Notes under the pieces: generated by a model
The model's database searches: none
Told to the model about the DNA's origin: nothing
Seen by the model: the letters and a program-made list of their open reading frames with translations, nothing else
Assembly: GCA_017309115.1 (NCBI GenBank)
Contig: JAFLEF010000005.1
Coordinates: forward strand, 124,001-188,000
Length of the DNA stretch: 64,000 nucleotides
Direction: 5' to 3'
From: Verrucomicrobiota bacterium
GTDB lineage: Bacteria; Verrucomicrobiota; Verrucomicrobiia; Limisphaerales; UBA9464
Program-made: the position numbers and the translations under genes
In this document: positions 33,201 through 41,728 of the stretch, piece after piece
Numbering within the stretch: the stretch's first letter is position 1
Layout of the letters: every line of letters begins with the position of its first letter

Positions 33201-34311
33201 TCTGGAGCACGGCGGATTCCGTCACCGGCTCCACTTGGTCCAACTGGGCATCGAAGGTCGCGAGAACGCCGACGCGGACTTCCTTCACACCGGCGGGTAA
33301 AGTGATCTCGTTGCCCGTAATCTCGACGTCCGGCTTCAGGCAATCGTCACAGGGATCCAGCAACAGGGTGTAGTCGGAACCGCGCTGAGCGTCTCCGGAA
33401 AGGAGGAAGAACAGTGTTAGGGATTCGGACAAATCCCCCTCCCGCTGAAACACAATTTCGCCGCGATTGAAGCGATCACCCTCCACGGCGAACGGCCGGG
33501 TGGTGCTGACCTGCACCCAAGTCTGCTCCCCGCCATCGTCGACCGCTCCCTTGGCCGCGGCCCGGAGGCTATCGATCTCGTAGGGCGGAATTGGACCCAT
33601 CGCTGGGGATGGGACAATCGCCACGATCAGAGACTCGGTTCCTTCGCTGAACGTGTCATTCAACGGTATCCAGCTCACGTCGAGTTGGGATTCGCCAGCG
33701 GCGAAGGTGAGTTGTTCCGGGAGCGGTTCGAAGTCCAACTGGGGATTAACCGTTCCGGACAACCCCAGGAAGATGGTCAACTCCCGGGTTAAATCTCCGG
33801 TCCGGCGGAAGCGGAACGACAGCGCATCCTGGGTTCCATCGGCCTGGACGCTACCCTCAACGGCGCTGGCATCCGTCACCTCGACACCGACCACTGGGAT
33901 GCCGGGGTTCTGGACGCGGATCGGTACGATTTCCGAGCGAACAGGAAACTCTGCGATCCCCAAGGCGACAGCCATCAAGTCGTGTCGGCCCACCGGAGCG
34001 TTCGTCCAGACGTACTCCCAGACTGGGAAATCTCCTGGACCGGGCAGGGGCTGGGTGTTGAGCGGTAGACCCCCGATTCGCTGGTTCCCGGAGAAGAACT
34101 CGAGCGAAACGCCCACGAGCGGCGGCGGATCCAGGCGAACCCGGATCGGGATGGGAATGCCCGGGGCGAACTCGCTTTGGGGCCCCGGTGACACGATCGA
34201 CACGCGGATGGCGACTGGCAACGGATCGCTGGGGCCAGTCTGGGCCACCAGGGAGAAGGCAAGCGCAGTCCAGCCACAAAGGACGGCGAGGGATTTCCAG
34301 AGGGAGTTCAT
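30232..34311 (-). CDS. Large secreted Ig-like/Calx-beta repeat protein
   Basis: A 1359-residue protein with a signal peptide (residues 1-23). In order: an Ig-like domain (about 30-130), Calx-beta domains (about 135-245 and 260-395), an Ig-like domain (405-510), a third Calx-beta (515-650) and three Ig-like domains (660-960). Then comes a module of about 120 residues ending G-P-F-F-T-P-E-P-R-T-L-T-Y-T-V (971-1092), an EF-hand/dockerin-like segment with A-D-N-A-L-E-A-D-E-L (1093-1160), a second G-P-F-F-T module (1188-1290) and a C-terminal sandwich ending near W-S-T-D-L-Q-N-W. Probably a calcium-binding adhesin or surface protein. It follows the pseudopilin and sigma factor genes on the same strand. 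Confidence 0.85.
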   Translation of the reverse strand: MNSLWKSLAVLCGWTALAFSLVAQTGPSDPLPVAIRVSIVSPGPQSEFAPGIPIPIRVRLDPPPLVGVSLEFFSGNQRIGGLPLNTQPLPGPGDFPVWEYVWTNAPVGRHDLMAVALGIAEFPVRSEIVPIRVQNPGIPVVGVEVTDASAVEGSVQADGTQDALSFRFRRTGDLTRELTIFLGLSGTVNPQLDFEPLPEQLTFAAGESQLDVSWIPLNDTFSEGTESLIVAIVPSPAMGPIPPYEIDSLRAAAKGAVDDGGEQTWVQVSTTRPFAVEGDRFNRGEIVFQREGDLSESLTLFFLLSGDAQRGSDYTLLLDPCDDCLKPDVEITGNEITLPAGVKEVRVGVLATFDAQLDQVEPVTESAVLQIITPPGREGIQPPYWLLSDRAEVQIVERVTPQAAEVVLTAPREGNTLAVGVVTTLQALAIDPAGSIRRVEFWAGDRRLGVSEILTRDADIPGQLRHHVFNWTPAATDLGTVTLTARAVDANQQAIQSRSVTVQVQDPFADLPVVSVRPGHTPAQETGDLKSRTASFILTRAGDDSKPLTVLTELSGTATFGTDYQWENADPNGLGLPFVGPFVPVTWEPGQKELELTLTAVTDSLPEGRESVVLRLVDPILALGFPDLLPYPGYRVGDPAEAQVEILDAGATEPFARLLSPAEGDSLLANSTVAWLGLGGHPTQGVIALELLVDGVVAGRVSYCCDLCKCAPPQPGQPLQAGGTWTTGQPGVYTLTLRALLFDGEVLTSAPVKVSVVESTPNLVITTPSPGSVFSVGDSVFIDTLGFDLNSLVSTVEFFANGQKIGDSCFLCVVFAEFPPGFPINNHILWRPTVAGEYELTAVGQFGPNRRVTSQSVQVRVDGTGPRLSLVEPTDGGAVPANQEITVLAQAVGREGGITDVGLSVDGKVVAESRLVFVRAPGADEVLDHSFRITLQPGAHTLKVHDLTDPALASRPIQVEAIANQLDSFVTRTLPPSYQAGTAFTVRLDVKPPAGVIAYVIEEMPPFALPAPGIPGVDSPFWSVTQISDGGSLDLLTGKVKFGPFFTPEPRTLTYTVVPNLAVELALFDGRASADGQSSPIGGDRILTGSLHHPADRAPADNALEADELSAFAAAWKTEHSWPGGPNPIPLDHVTRAALLWKGGERYHFDASLEPPMCWVPGASVAALGASPARMLPVAPLAGLAVRSTTPQANGSVLHTLRIQPAPGIQAFALEEILPKGAVPQEISAGGVWSAASQTLRWGPFFTEEIPVITYTLTSAALPKGRVSFDGQSLPIHSETAPPESGTRLVGIDPLADGSRQLSLEATALSSGAEFELQWSTDLQNWHSLGNFTTAPSAAFARDASAVEGVRFYRARQVQ

Positions 34312-34341
34312 GGGAGCTGAAATAACTGAACAGAAAAGGGA

Positions 34342-35094
34342 CTACTCGGGGAGGGCGGCGAAGTTTTCACCGCGCTCAATACGCTCGCGGAGCACCGCAG
34401 CTGGCACCGCGGCCACATGGCCGTCAGCAAAGAGGTAGTTGGCGCTCCGACCGTGCCGATACGGGTCGATGTCGGCCAGCACGTGTGCCCAGCCGAAAAT
34501 CCAGGTGTCGGGATGCGTGTGATCATCAAAGGCGGGAACCGGTATGGCATTCAGGTCCACCGGCGGGAAGAGCACACCTTGGTTGGAGACTTCAAACGCC
34601 AGGAACGTCTCCGAAGGACGCCGATAATTGGCCACCCGCAAACTCGACGGATTGATAATCAAGGAGCGACCGTCGGGTCCCACGGCGGTTGGCGGCAGGG
34701 GATCCTCCGCCGAGTGCTCGCGGGCGGTGTACTCATTCCGCACATAGCTGGTTCGCTTCCATTGACGGCGGGCCTCGCGCAGCGGATCGGCCGGGCACAA
34801 GCGGATTCCGTCCACCGAGCCGAGATACGGAGTGAGGTTCATGACCCAGGCCGGAGCGTTATCGCCTCGAGGGTCGGGTGGAAGGCGACCCAGGGAATCA
34901 CTTTCGGAATACATCTGCAGGCCCAGCCCGAGTTGACGGAGTTGCGATAGACACTGGACGGACTTCGATCGCGCCTTGGCTTGGGCGAGGGCCGGGAGCA
35001 GCAGTCCCATCAGCACAGCCAACACCGCCACCACCACCAGCAATTCCAGCAGGGTGACGCCGCGGTTGGTGCGGGATGACGGGCAGCGGTTCAT
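34342..35094 (-). CDS. Type II pseudopilin-like protein (DUF1559-like)
   Basis: A 250-residue prepilin-like protein. A short basic leader ends N-R-G, followed by V-T-L-L-E-L-L-V-V-V-A-V-L-A-V-L, the type IV prepilin cleavage and helix signature with Glu at +5. The C-terminal half has D-G-I-R-L-C-P-A-D-P and ends with N-Y-L-F-A-D-G-H-V, a motif common in the H-X9-DG-type/DUF1559 proteins that are greatly expanded in planctomycetes and verrucomicrobia. The role is unknown; most are thought to be exported by a pseudopilus-like system. Its ATG overlaps the TGA of the sigma factor gene (35091-35094), showing coupling. Confidence 0.9.
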   Translation of the reverse strand: MNRCPSSRTNRGVTLLELLVVVAVLAVLMGLLLPALAQAKARSKSVQCLSQLRQLGLGLQMYSESDSLGRLPPDPRGDNAPAWVMNLTPYLGSVDGIRLCPADPLREARRQWKRTSYVRNEYTAREHSAEDPLPPTAVGPDGRSLIINPSSLRVANYRRPSETFLAFEVSNQGVLFPPVDLNAIPVPAFDDHTHPDTWIFGWAHVLADIDPYRHGRSANYLFADGHVAAVPAAVLRERIERGENFAALPE

Positions 35095-36269
35095 GGCAGA
35101 TTAACGACCGCGATTCGGGGTTGGCCGGAATTAGGATCCCGCGCAATCCAGATCGATCCACTCCCGATCATGACACCTTGGGGAGTGCAGTGAAGCGATT
35201 CCGCCGGGCATTTCAAAAGTTCCCCAGCCACGGATTCAGTAAAGATCCGTTCGAAATCGGCGGCCACGCGGTCGGGCGACGTCACCACGGTGTTGAATCC
35301 CGGGCCGTTCAAGCGCAGAGGAAACTGGAGTTGGTTCACTACCGCGTCGCGATTTCCCGCCCGCAGATCGCGCTGAACCTGGCGAATGAAGGCGTGGACC
35401 ACTTGGGGCTCGGGAAATCCCGCCGGACGATAATCCCCCACGGCGCTGGGGGCCTCGAGGCTGAGAGAATTCTGGAGCCAATGTCCCGACCAAATGCCGC
35501 CGCCCAAGAGAACGGCTGCCACCAAGACGGCGCCGCTGAGTTGACGGATTCCGATCCAAGCGAAGTGGGTTCCGACGGAATCGGCAAGCGCCCAGGCACC
35601 CGCCGAAGGCTGGGTCTGGGTTCCGAGAGCGGCGTGGACCGCAGGTTGGATCAGATCGATCGGCGCGCCGGGAACGGCCTCGCGGGCCAGCATTTCCGGC
35701 AGAAGGGTGAGAGGTGTCGCGGCGCCAGCTTGGGTGAGTTCGTTCCGGAGTTGATCAAGCGCCCGAGTCACTCGTTTGCGGGCAGCATCCTCCGCAATGC
35801 CCAGATGCTCTCCCACTTGGGCCAGACTCTGATTCTGGAAGAATCGCAGAAGCAAAGCGTCCCGATCGGCGGTTCGCAGCCGGGCGAGGCAGGCATCCAG
35901 AACCGGTGCGACTCGATCCCAGAGACGGTCCAACTCGGACGGGGTGGCTGACTCTGATGTGAGGTTCATTTGGAAGGCGGCAGTTTCGCGGAGCCGACGG
36001 CGGCGTTCGGCCTTGAGCAGATCGGCGGCGGCGAATCGGGTCGCCTGCATCAGCCAACCCAGGAGTACACCATGACTGCGGAGCGAGGGGGCCTTCCGCG
36101 CGAGCAGGATGAACACGGCCTGCGTGACCTCTTCGGCCTGATGCGCGTTGCCGGTCTGACGGAAGGCAGCGGCATACACGGCATTGGCATGGCGCGACAC
36201 CAGAGCGGTGAAGGCCTGCTCTGATCCGGTGGCGGCAAAGTCCCGCAGCAAGTCTGCGTCCGAGGTCAC
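35091..36269 (-). CDS. ECF sigma factor with fused membrane anchor and extracytoplasmic tail
   Basis: A 392-residue sigma-70 family protein. Region 2 (about 10-80) has A-E-E-V-T-Q-A-V-F-I-L-L-A-R-K and G-W-L-M-Q-A-T-R-F-A-A; region 4 (about 115-165) has Q-S-L-A-Q-V-G-E-H-L-G-I-A-E-D-A-A-R-K-R-V-T-R-A-L. After a linker there is a single hydrophobic helix (about 238-256, L-V-A-A-V-L-L-G-G-G-I-W) and a tail of about 130 residues. Fusing a membrane tail to an ECF sigma factor probably replaces a separate anti-sigma factor. The start is GTG 36269. It heads a cluster with the pseudopilin and the giant Calx-beta protein, which it may activate. Confidence 0.9.
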   Translation of the reverse strand: MTSDADLLRDFAATGSEQAFTALVSRHANAVYAAAFRQTGNAHQAEEVTQAVFILLARKAPSLRSHGVLLGWLMQATRFAAADLLKAERRRRLRETAAFQMNLTSESATPSELDRLWDRVAPVLDACLARLRTADRDALLLRFFQNQSLAQVGEHLGIAEDAARKRVTRALDQLRNELTQAGAATPLTLLPEMLAREAVPGAPIDLIQPAVHAALGTQTQPSAGAWALADSVGTHFAWIGIRQLSGAVLVAAVLLGGGIWSGHWLQNSLSLEAPSAVGDYRPAGFPEPQVVHAFIRQVQRDLRAGNRDAVVNQLQFPLRLNGPGFNTVVTSPDRVAADFERIFTESVAGELLKCPAESLHCTPQGVMIGSGSIWIARDPNSGQPRIAVVNLP

Positions 36270-36471
36270 GTTTCACCCGGTATATGGCCGTCGTTCTGGA
36301 AACCGGACAAGAATTGTGGCGAGATCGAGTCCAAGGACAGGTAGAAACGTCCTATCCGAAACGAAGGCTGGCGCCCGTGAAGGCATTGTGATGGCCTCAT
36401 CAGAGAACGCCGTTGACCGATACCCCAACTCCTTAGCCGCCATTCACAAAATGATCCTAGTCTTTTGATTT

Positions 36472-36666
36472 TTGGGGGTAGGTCTGATCCTGATCTTTGG
36501 GCTGGTGTGGTCCGCGCGCGGACGCAGACGAGAGGACGGCACTTCGGCCGATGACGGAGGAATGATGGGCGGGTGGTGGCTGAGTGGAAGCGGCGGTGAC
36601 CACGCTTCCTCGTCCGATTCCTCTACCGGCGATTCCGGAGGCGGGGATGGCGGCGGCGGTGACTGA
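36472..36666 (+). CDS. Small Gly/Ser/Asp-tailed protein
   Basis: A 64-residue protein starting at TTG 36472. A hydrophobic helix (G-V-G-L-I-L-I-F-G-L-V-W) is followed by a basic R-G-R-R-R cluster and an acidic Ser/Gly/Asp-rich tail ending in G-G-G-D-G-G-G-G-D. Many bacteria encode short membrane-anchored proteins with such a tail. The frame upstream is open apart from one TGA at 36466-36468, and the five codons before it (from ATG 36451) are also hydrophobic, so either the TTG start is real or a longer leader has been interrupted. It is the only candidate gene in 36270-36705. Confidence 0.45.
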   Translation: MGVGLILIFGLVWSARGRRREDGTSADDGGMMGGWWLSGSGGDHASSSDSSTGDSGGGDGGGGD

Positions 36667-36705
36667 CGTCGACTAACTCCGTCGCCTTCCACTTGAATCA
36701 GGGGA

Positions 36706-39012
36706 TCAACGAGCGGGGAGCCATTCGGCTTGGGGCGAACGGAGGAACGCCAGGAGATCTGCCAGATCCTGAGCGCTTAAACCGGCTTCCAGGCCCTCTG
36801 GCATGATCGATCGACCGGTGGCTCGGATCTCCCGGAGTTGACTCCGCGCCACCGACACATCCGGAGTTCCCGGTTGGCGGAGGGTGAGTCGAGTCTCGGA
36901 TTCACTGGCGATCAGTCCGGTGAAGCGTTGGTCATCAGTCTGAATGAGTTCGTAGCCCTGATAGTCGGGCGCAACTTGCCGACTGGGATCGAGAATGTCG
37001 GAGAGCAGGGTCTCGGGCGGACGACTGGCGAGACCGCCGAGATCGGGACCGACCCTTTGGCCTTGGCCCTGGAGATAATGGCACGCCAAACAAAGTCGGG
37101 CACAGGTGGCGGCGCCCCGTTTGGGATCTCCGGTCATCGTGGTGGCGGCGCGCAGGGAGTTCAGCACGCGGTCGCGGTCCGGATCTGGATCCCGGGGTTT
37201 TGGCACGGGACGGGCAAGGGGCGCCGGGGGGCGGATCTTGCTCATCCATGGAACGGAGTCCGCAGGGCTTCCGGCCGCAGCGGCGAGGGCGATCCAACGG
37301 TTGGTGGTAGTTTCCCCGAGGCGTTGGAGTGCCACCGCGGTGGCGGGATCGGCGGCGAAGCGGCGGAGGCTCAGTGCGGCTTCGAGTTGAACGAAGGGAT
37401 CCGAATCCTGAAGGGCCACGCGCAGCGCTTTGGAGACCGCCCCTTGATCGGGACTGCCGGCCAAGTGCGCGGCCGCAGCGCGAACCCGAGGATTGGAATC
37501 CTGCAGGGCGTTCGTCACGACTGCGGCGTTGGTTCCGCCGAGTCGGGACCACGTGTGCAGGGCGGCGACCCGTCCAGCCGGGGTTTGGGCCAACGCGAGA
37601 AAGGCCTCGAGCCGAGAGATCGATTCTGGGGCCGACCGTTCCCAGAGAAGTCGTTGGGCGGTATCCCGGCGCCAACCATTCGGATGATCCAGTTCCCGGA
37701 CCAGCTGATCGCTGGTGAGCTTGGCGAGCAAAGGCTGGGTGGCCATCGGAACCGGAGTGGAAGAGCGCAGTCGAACGCGCCAGATTCGGCCTCGGTCCCG
37801 GCCTTGATCCCAGTTTACTTGGGTCCGCATTTCCCGGGCAACCCAGTCGGGGTGTTCCACGAATTGCCGATAGAAGTCGGCCACATACAGCGCCCCGTCC
37901 GGTCCGGTTCCAAAATTCACCGGATGGAACCAGGGATCGGAACTGACGAGCACTTCGGTTCCCGCCTCGATTCGTTCGGCGCGAAACGTCGGTCCCTCCG
38001 GAATCAGGCGCCGGCGATGGACCAGATTGCGCAGGCTCTCGCCGACGAACGCCTGGCCAGTGGTTTCAGCACCGAGCGCGTCTCCCCGGTACACGTGCAG
38101 TCCGCTCAAGGCGTTGAAGTGGCTGCCCGACTCGTTGTTGAAGACCAGCGGAGGCGGGGTGAGCGGAAAGACTTCGCCGACGTCACCCGAAGGCAGGCAA
38201 TCCTGCAGAACCTCCAGGGAGGCCAGGGTGGGGCGGTCGGCGAGGAAGCGGTCGGGCAGAACCTCGTGTCGGAGCGGAATGGTGTTCCACGACAGAAAGC
38301 GGTGGCCCCAATCGTCGCGGGCGTGGCCGAACTGACTTCGACCCGCCAGGGTTTCGAATTCCCCGGTGTCCGGCCGAAAGCGAAAGTCGCGACCGCGCAG
38401 GGAGACCGGAGATCCAGCCGCCGGCGCTTCGTCCACGGTCAGAGTTCCGTTCGTCCAACGCGGCTGATACTGCCGCCGTATCTCGCCATCGCTGCGTCCA
38501 TTGGCGCCATACACCCAACCGTCCAAGCCCCAGAACAGGCCATTGACCCGCAGTTGTTGATTGCCCGTGCCGAACCCGGTGAAGAGGACCCGGCGCTCGT
38601 CAGCTCGGCCATCGCCGTCGTTGTCCCGGAGAAACCATAAATCAGGCGCTGCCGTCACCAGCACACCACCGCGCCAGGGCAGGATGCTGTTCGGGAACGG
38701 GAGTGCCTCGGCGAACACCACCGAAGTATCGACGCGACCGTCTCCGTTGGTGTCTTCCAACCGGCGTATGGCTCCGCCGAAGGTCGCGTTGGGATAGTCG
38801 CGCATTTCCGCCACCCACAGGCGCCCGGATTCATCCCAAGCCAAAGCCACCGGACTGCTGACCTCGGGTTCGGCCGCCACGCACTCGATCTGCCACCGGG
38901 AATCGGCGAGTCGGAACGTGCTCAGTTCCTCGTCGGGAGTGCGGGGTGGAGTGGGCGCGGCCCCGAGTGGAGTCGCTATCAACGCGAGGAGAAGGGCCAG
39001 TCGGGAGATCAT
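36706..39012 (-). CDS. PVC-type membrane-bound dehydrogenase with C-terminal cytochrome c
   Basis: A 768-residue exported protein, started at ATG 39012 where a signal peptide begins (ending P-L-G-A-A-P). Residues about 40-400 form a beta-propeller with the family stretch A-L-A-W-D-E-S-G-R-L-W-V-A-E-M-R-D-Y-P. A HEAT-repeat segment follows (about 450-600), then a c-type heme site C641-L-A-C644-H645 with Met737 (I-M-P-E-G) as the possible axial ligand. Such sugar- or polyol-oxidising proteins are abundant in planctomycetes and verrucomicrobia; the substrate is unknown. It lies 17 bases downstream of a ceramidase-like gene on the same strand, implying an operon. Confidence 0.9.
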   Translation of the reverse strand: MISRLALLLALIATPLGAAPTPPRTPDEELSTFRLADSRWQIECVAAEPEVSSPVALAWDESGRLWVAEMRDYPNATFGGAIRRLEDTNGDGRVDTSVVFAEALPFPNSILPWRGGVLVTAAPDLWFLRDNDGDGRADERRVLFTGFGTGNQQLRVNGLFWGLDGWVYGANGRSDGEIRRQYQPRWTNGTLTVDEAPAAGSPVSLRGRDFRFRPDTGEFETLAGRSQFGHARDDWGHRFLSWNTIPLRHEVLPDRFLADRPTLASLEVLQDCLPSGDVGEVFPLTPPPLVFNNESGSHFNALSGLHVYRGDALGAETTGQAFVGESLRNLVHRRRLIPEGPTFRAERIEAGTEVLVSSDPWFHPVNFGTGPDGALYVADFYRQFVEHPDWVAREMRTQVNWDQGRDRGRIWRVRLRSSTPVPMATQPLLAKLTSDQLVRELDHPNGWRRDTAQRLLWERSAPESISRLEAFLALAQTPAGRVAALHTWSRLGGTNAAVVTNALQDSNPRVRAAAAHLAGSPDQGAVSKALRVALQDSDPFVQLEAALSLRRFAADPATAVALQRLGETTTNRWIALAAAAGSPADSVPWMSKIRPPAPLARPVPKPRDPDPDRDRVLNSLRAATTMTGDPKRGAATCARLCLACHYLQGQGQRVGPDLGGLASRPPETLLSDILDPSRQVAPDYQGYELIQTDDQRFTGLIASESETRLTLRQPGTPDVSVARSQLREIRATGRSIMPEGLEAGLSAQDLADLLAFLRSPQAEWLPAR

Positions 39013-39029
39013 GACGGACGGTGAAAGGT

Positions 39030-40373
39030 TCAAGGCGCCGGGGACTCCTGGGCTAGTTCGCGGAGAAGTTCCACGGCCAGATCCGCGATGCGCTCGCCGG
39101 TGCCGGGTTCGGCATAGCTGTGATACCCGGTCCAGACCTGGTAGCCGCCGAGCTGATGCCCCGTGCGGTTGGGGAGGTAACCAATCCAGTCGTTGGCCAG
39201 TTCTGCAACGTACGTGTGGCGGAAGGGGGAGCGATTCTTGATGTCCAGTCCGAGTTGCGTGAAGTACTCGGCCGGAACACCGACCCACGCGATGTCACCA
39301 ATCCGAAGGGCCTGGACCCAGGTCTCGCGTTCCTGACCCTGCTGCGAGGCGAGTTCCCTCCGCATGTTCACAAAGACCTTCCGAATGACGTCATCATAGG
39401 GTGGCCCGACGTATTTGCGGACGTAACGGGCGACCGCGGCGTCTTCGGCGGCGTCATCAAACTGGCGTACCCGGAAGGTGAGCGGACGCTTGCGGGCACC
39501 CAGGGCGCGAACCTCGATGAGTTGAGTTCGTTGCAGCGTATCAAAGACCGCCGTCTTCAGGCGCCGAATGCATTCGTCGCCGCTCAGGTCGAGATTGTGG
39601 GTGGAGCCGCTGGCGCCCTCCAGGAATAGGGCGGTTCCGCCGAGTTGCTGTTCGAGTTCCTGGGCGGCGAGTCCGTAGATGCTCGGGGAGCGACGGCCCG
39701 GAGTGCGGGCTCCAATCGTGTGCGTGCTGTGATTGAAGATCAGCGCCTGCAGACGCTCATCCGGAGACCGAAAGGCGAGTACGGGAAGGTCCGGATCAAA
39801 GGGTCCCGTAACGCGAACGACATTGGTTCGCGGACCCACCCAGTAGATTTGCCCGTCCGCGAGCAACATGCGGCTGTTCTGTCCGACCGTCTTCTCCTCG
39901 CCCACGGCAAACATCAATCGACTGTCGGCCAGACGACTTTTCGCGTCGCGAACGGCGCGAACAATTCCGTCCTGCACCCGCCGCGTGAACACGGCGTCGG
40001 GTCCGTAATCATGAACGCGCATCGTGCTGGGGGCATGATGCGTGTGGGTGCAGTTCACGAGAACGTTGGCGGCGGGAATGCCGAGTTCGCGTTCGATGGT
40101 GGCGACCACGGGGTCCAGATCCTGCCGGGTTAGCATCAAGACATCACAGGCCACCCAGGCCAGAGTAACGCCCTGACGTTCGACGACGACGGCGACACAG
40201 CGCAGTTCGCCTTCCTGTCCCGAAACTTTGCCGGCGGTGATGCCTCCGGCGATGACCATCGCATCGTCGGCTTCCAGGTTGACCGCGGCGGCACCCACGC
40301 GCAGGCCCTGACCGAGCACAGGTTGGGTGAGGCCCAGAAGGAGTGTGGTCAGGAATGAAAACCAGAAGCGCAT
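39030..40373 (-). CDS. Neutral ceramidase-like exported hydrolase (copy 2)
   Basis: A 447-residue exported protein started at ATG 40373, where the signal peptide begins (residues 1-21, ending V-L-G-Q). The zinc-site motifs are C-T-H-T-H-H-A-P-S-T and I-F-N-H-S-T-H-T-I-G, the same order as in copy 1 at 22659-23897, but with a His in place of Ser after H-T-H. An in-frame extension to 40412 adds 13 residues before the signal. The protein is longer than copy 1 but still lacks the C-terminal domain of classical ceramidases. It precedes the heme dehydrogenase gene by 17 bases, suggesting the two act in one catabolic route. Confidence 0.82.
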   Translation of the reverse strand: MRFWFSFLTTLLLGLTQPVLGQGLRVGAAAVNLEADDAMVIAGGITAGKVSGQEGELRCVAVVVERQGVTLAWVACDVLMLTRQDLDPVVATIERELGIPAANVLVNCTHTHHAPSTMRVHDYGPDAVFTRRVQDGIVRAVRDAKSRLADSRLMFAVGEEKTVGQNSRMLLADGQIYWVGPRTNVVRVTGPFDPDLPVLAFRSPDERLQALIFNHSTHTIGARTPGRRSPSIYGLAAQELEQQLGGTALFLEGASGSTHNLDLSGDECIRRLKTAVFDTLQRTQLIEVRALGARKRPLTFRVRQFDDAAEDAAVARYVRKYVGPPYDDVIRKVFVNMRRELASQQGQERETWVQALRIGDIAWVGVPAEYFTQLGLDIKNRSPFRHTYVAELANDWIGYLPNRTGHQLGGYQVWTGYHSYAEPGTGERIADLAVELLRELAQESPAP

Positions 40374-40970
40374 GGGAGTCTGGTCGGCAGTGCACCACAG
40401 AGCCGAAGACACGGAAAGAATGAAGGCCGAAGGGGCAAGCCGTGCATGTCTCGGTGAATTGACGTGCCAGGAGTCCGCGAACGCCCGGCTCCGCAGAGCG
40501 TCGCCCTACCAGACCAACGTTTTCCTCTCAGCTCTCAACTGGTTTGTAGGCAGTCCCGGATTCGGGACGGTCGCATCCCACTTGTGGGTCAGATTGAACC
40601 TCGGGGAGTTCCTGGAATCGAAGCGAGACCTCAATTTGGTGCTGATTCCCGACTGGCACACGACGTGCGGAGTCCGATCAGTGCTGAAGCCTCGATGGAT
40701 GCACTGTAGCGAATTGAACCTAAAGAATTCTGCCGCCCGAAAGGTCTGGCCCTGCTGGACGACACATCTGCCTATGATTGCGCGCCGCCTCGTTCCTGAT
40801 TCCTCCACCCCGGCCTCGTCGACTCCGCGCCGGACGTTCCGGGCGATCCCGTGGTCGATGGGAATCAAACGCGCGCTTGGTCACATCCTACCTCTGGTGC
40901 CTTCGGATCCGTCGCTTGTGGTCGGTTCTCATCAGACCTCGCTTCGACTTCCGTTGCTCTCCCGACCCAC
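40374..40970. other. 597-base gap without a convincing gene
   Basis: This stretch separates the divergent ceramidase-like and ABC ATPase genes. Several open frames exist on both strands, but their translations have no recognisable domains, no signal or membrane segments and unremarkable composition. I saw no tRNA, repeat or clear terminator. It presumably holds promoters for both genes, and could carry a degraded gene or a small RNA that I cannot identify by eye. Confidence 0.5.
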
Positions 40971-41648
40971 ATGACACCTCTGATCCAGCTCAAGAATCTG
41001 GAGAAATCCTTCCCCACCCGTCCGAGCCCGACGTGGGTGCTTCGACAAATCAACCTCGATATTCAGGAGGGCGAGTTTGTCACCATCATGGGTCCCAGCG
41101 GAGCCGGGAAGTCGACCTTACTGAGCATTCTGGGGCTCTATGACAGCGCCTGGGAGGGCGAGTACTGGCTGGATGGCTCTCCAGTTCACACCCTGAAACC
41201 GAAGGAGCGGGCGGTGCTCAATCGCCGGTATGTGGGGTTTGTCTTCCAACGCTTTCATCTGCTGGAAGACCTGACGGTAGCGGAGAATCTCGATGCGCCT
41301 TTGAGTTACCGGGATCACAAGAAATCGGAACGCGAGGCGATTGTGGCCGACACGCTCGATCGGTTCGGAATCGTCGGGAAGAAGGACTTGTTTCCAGCGC
41401 AACTCAGCGGCGGTCAGCAGCAGCTGGTGGCGGTGGCCCGGGCAGTGATTGCCAAGCCGAAACTGTTGTTGGCCGACGAGCCAACGGGAAATCTGCATAC
41501 AGCCCAGGGGAACGAGATTATGAACCTGTTCGAGCGGCTGAATCGCGAAGGAACGACCATTATCCAAGTGACCCATTCCGAAGCGAACGCGGCCCGGGGC
41601 AACCGAATCATCCGTTTGCGCGATGGCTGGATGGAGAAGGACAGATAG
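40971..41648 (+). CDS. ABC transporter ATP-binding protein (LolD/MacB-like), orphan
   Basis: A 225-residue stand-alone ATPase, started at ATG 40971. Walker A G-P-S-G-A-G-K-S-T, signature L-S-G-G-Q-Q-Q-L, Walker B L-L-L-A-D-E-P-T-G-N-L-H and H-loop V-T-H-S-E are intact. The A-D-E-P-T-G-N-L form is typical of the LolD/MacB/FtsE group, which works with a FtsX-like permease on lipoproteins or peptides. No permease is adjacent; the next genes are a VOC protein and an antiporter. The partner must therefore be elsewhere. An in-frame extension to 40851 has no family similarity. Confidence 0.88.
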   Translation: MTPLIQLKNLEKSFPTRPSPTWVLRQINLDIQEGEFVTIMGPSGAGKSTLLSILGLYDSAWEGEYWLDGSPVHTLKPKERAVLNRRYVGFVFQRFHLLEDLTVAENLDAPLSYRDHKKSEREAIVADTLDRFGIVGKKDLFPAQLSGGQQQLVAVARAVIAKPKLLLADEPTGNLHTAQGNEIMNLFERLNREGTTIIQVTHSEANAARGNRIIRLRDGWMEKDR

Positions 41649-41728
41649 GAACACGCCCACGTCCCGGGAAACCGGTTGCTTGAAGTGGAGCCTTCGAGTA
41701 GCTGATTTTGGTCACATCCCCAAATCCC

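Noticed and set aside
36184-36468. Upstream frame joining the small Gly/Ser/Asp-rich protein by TGA readthrough
   Set aside because: Runs into the sigma factor gene on the other strand and lacks protein-like composition before codon M at 36451.
40413-40974. Open frames on both strands in the gap before the ABC ATPase gene
   Set aside because: No domains, signals or plausible starts; the plus-strand frame runs into the real ATPase gene in another frame.
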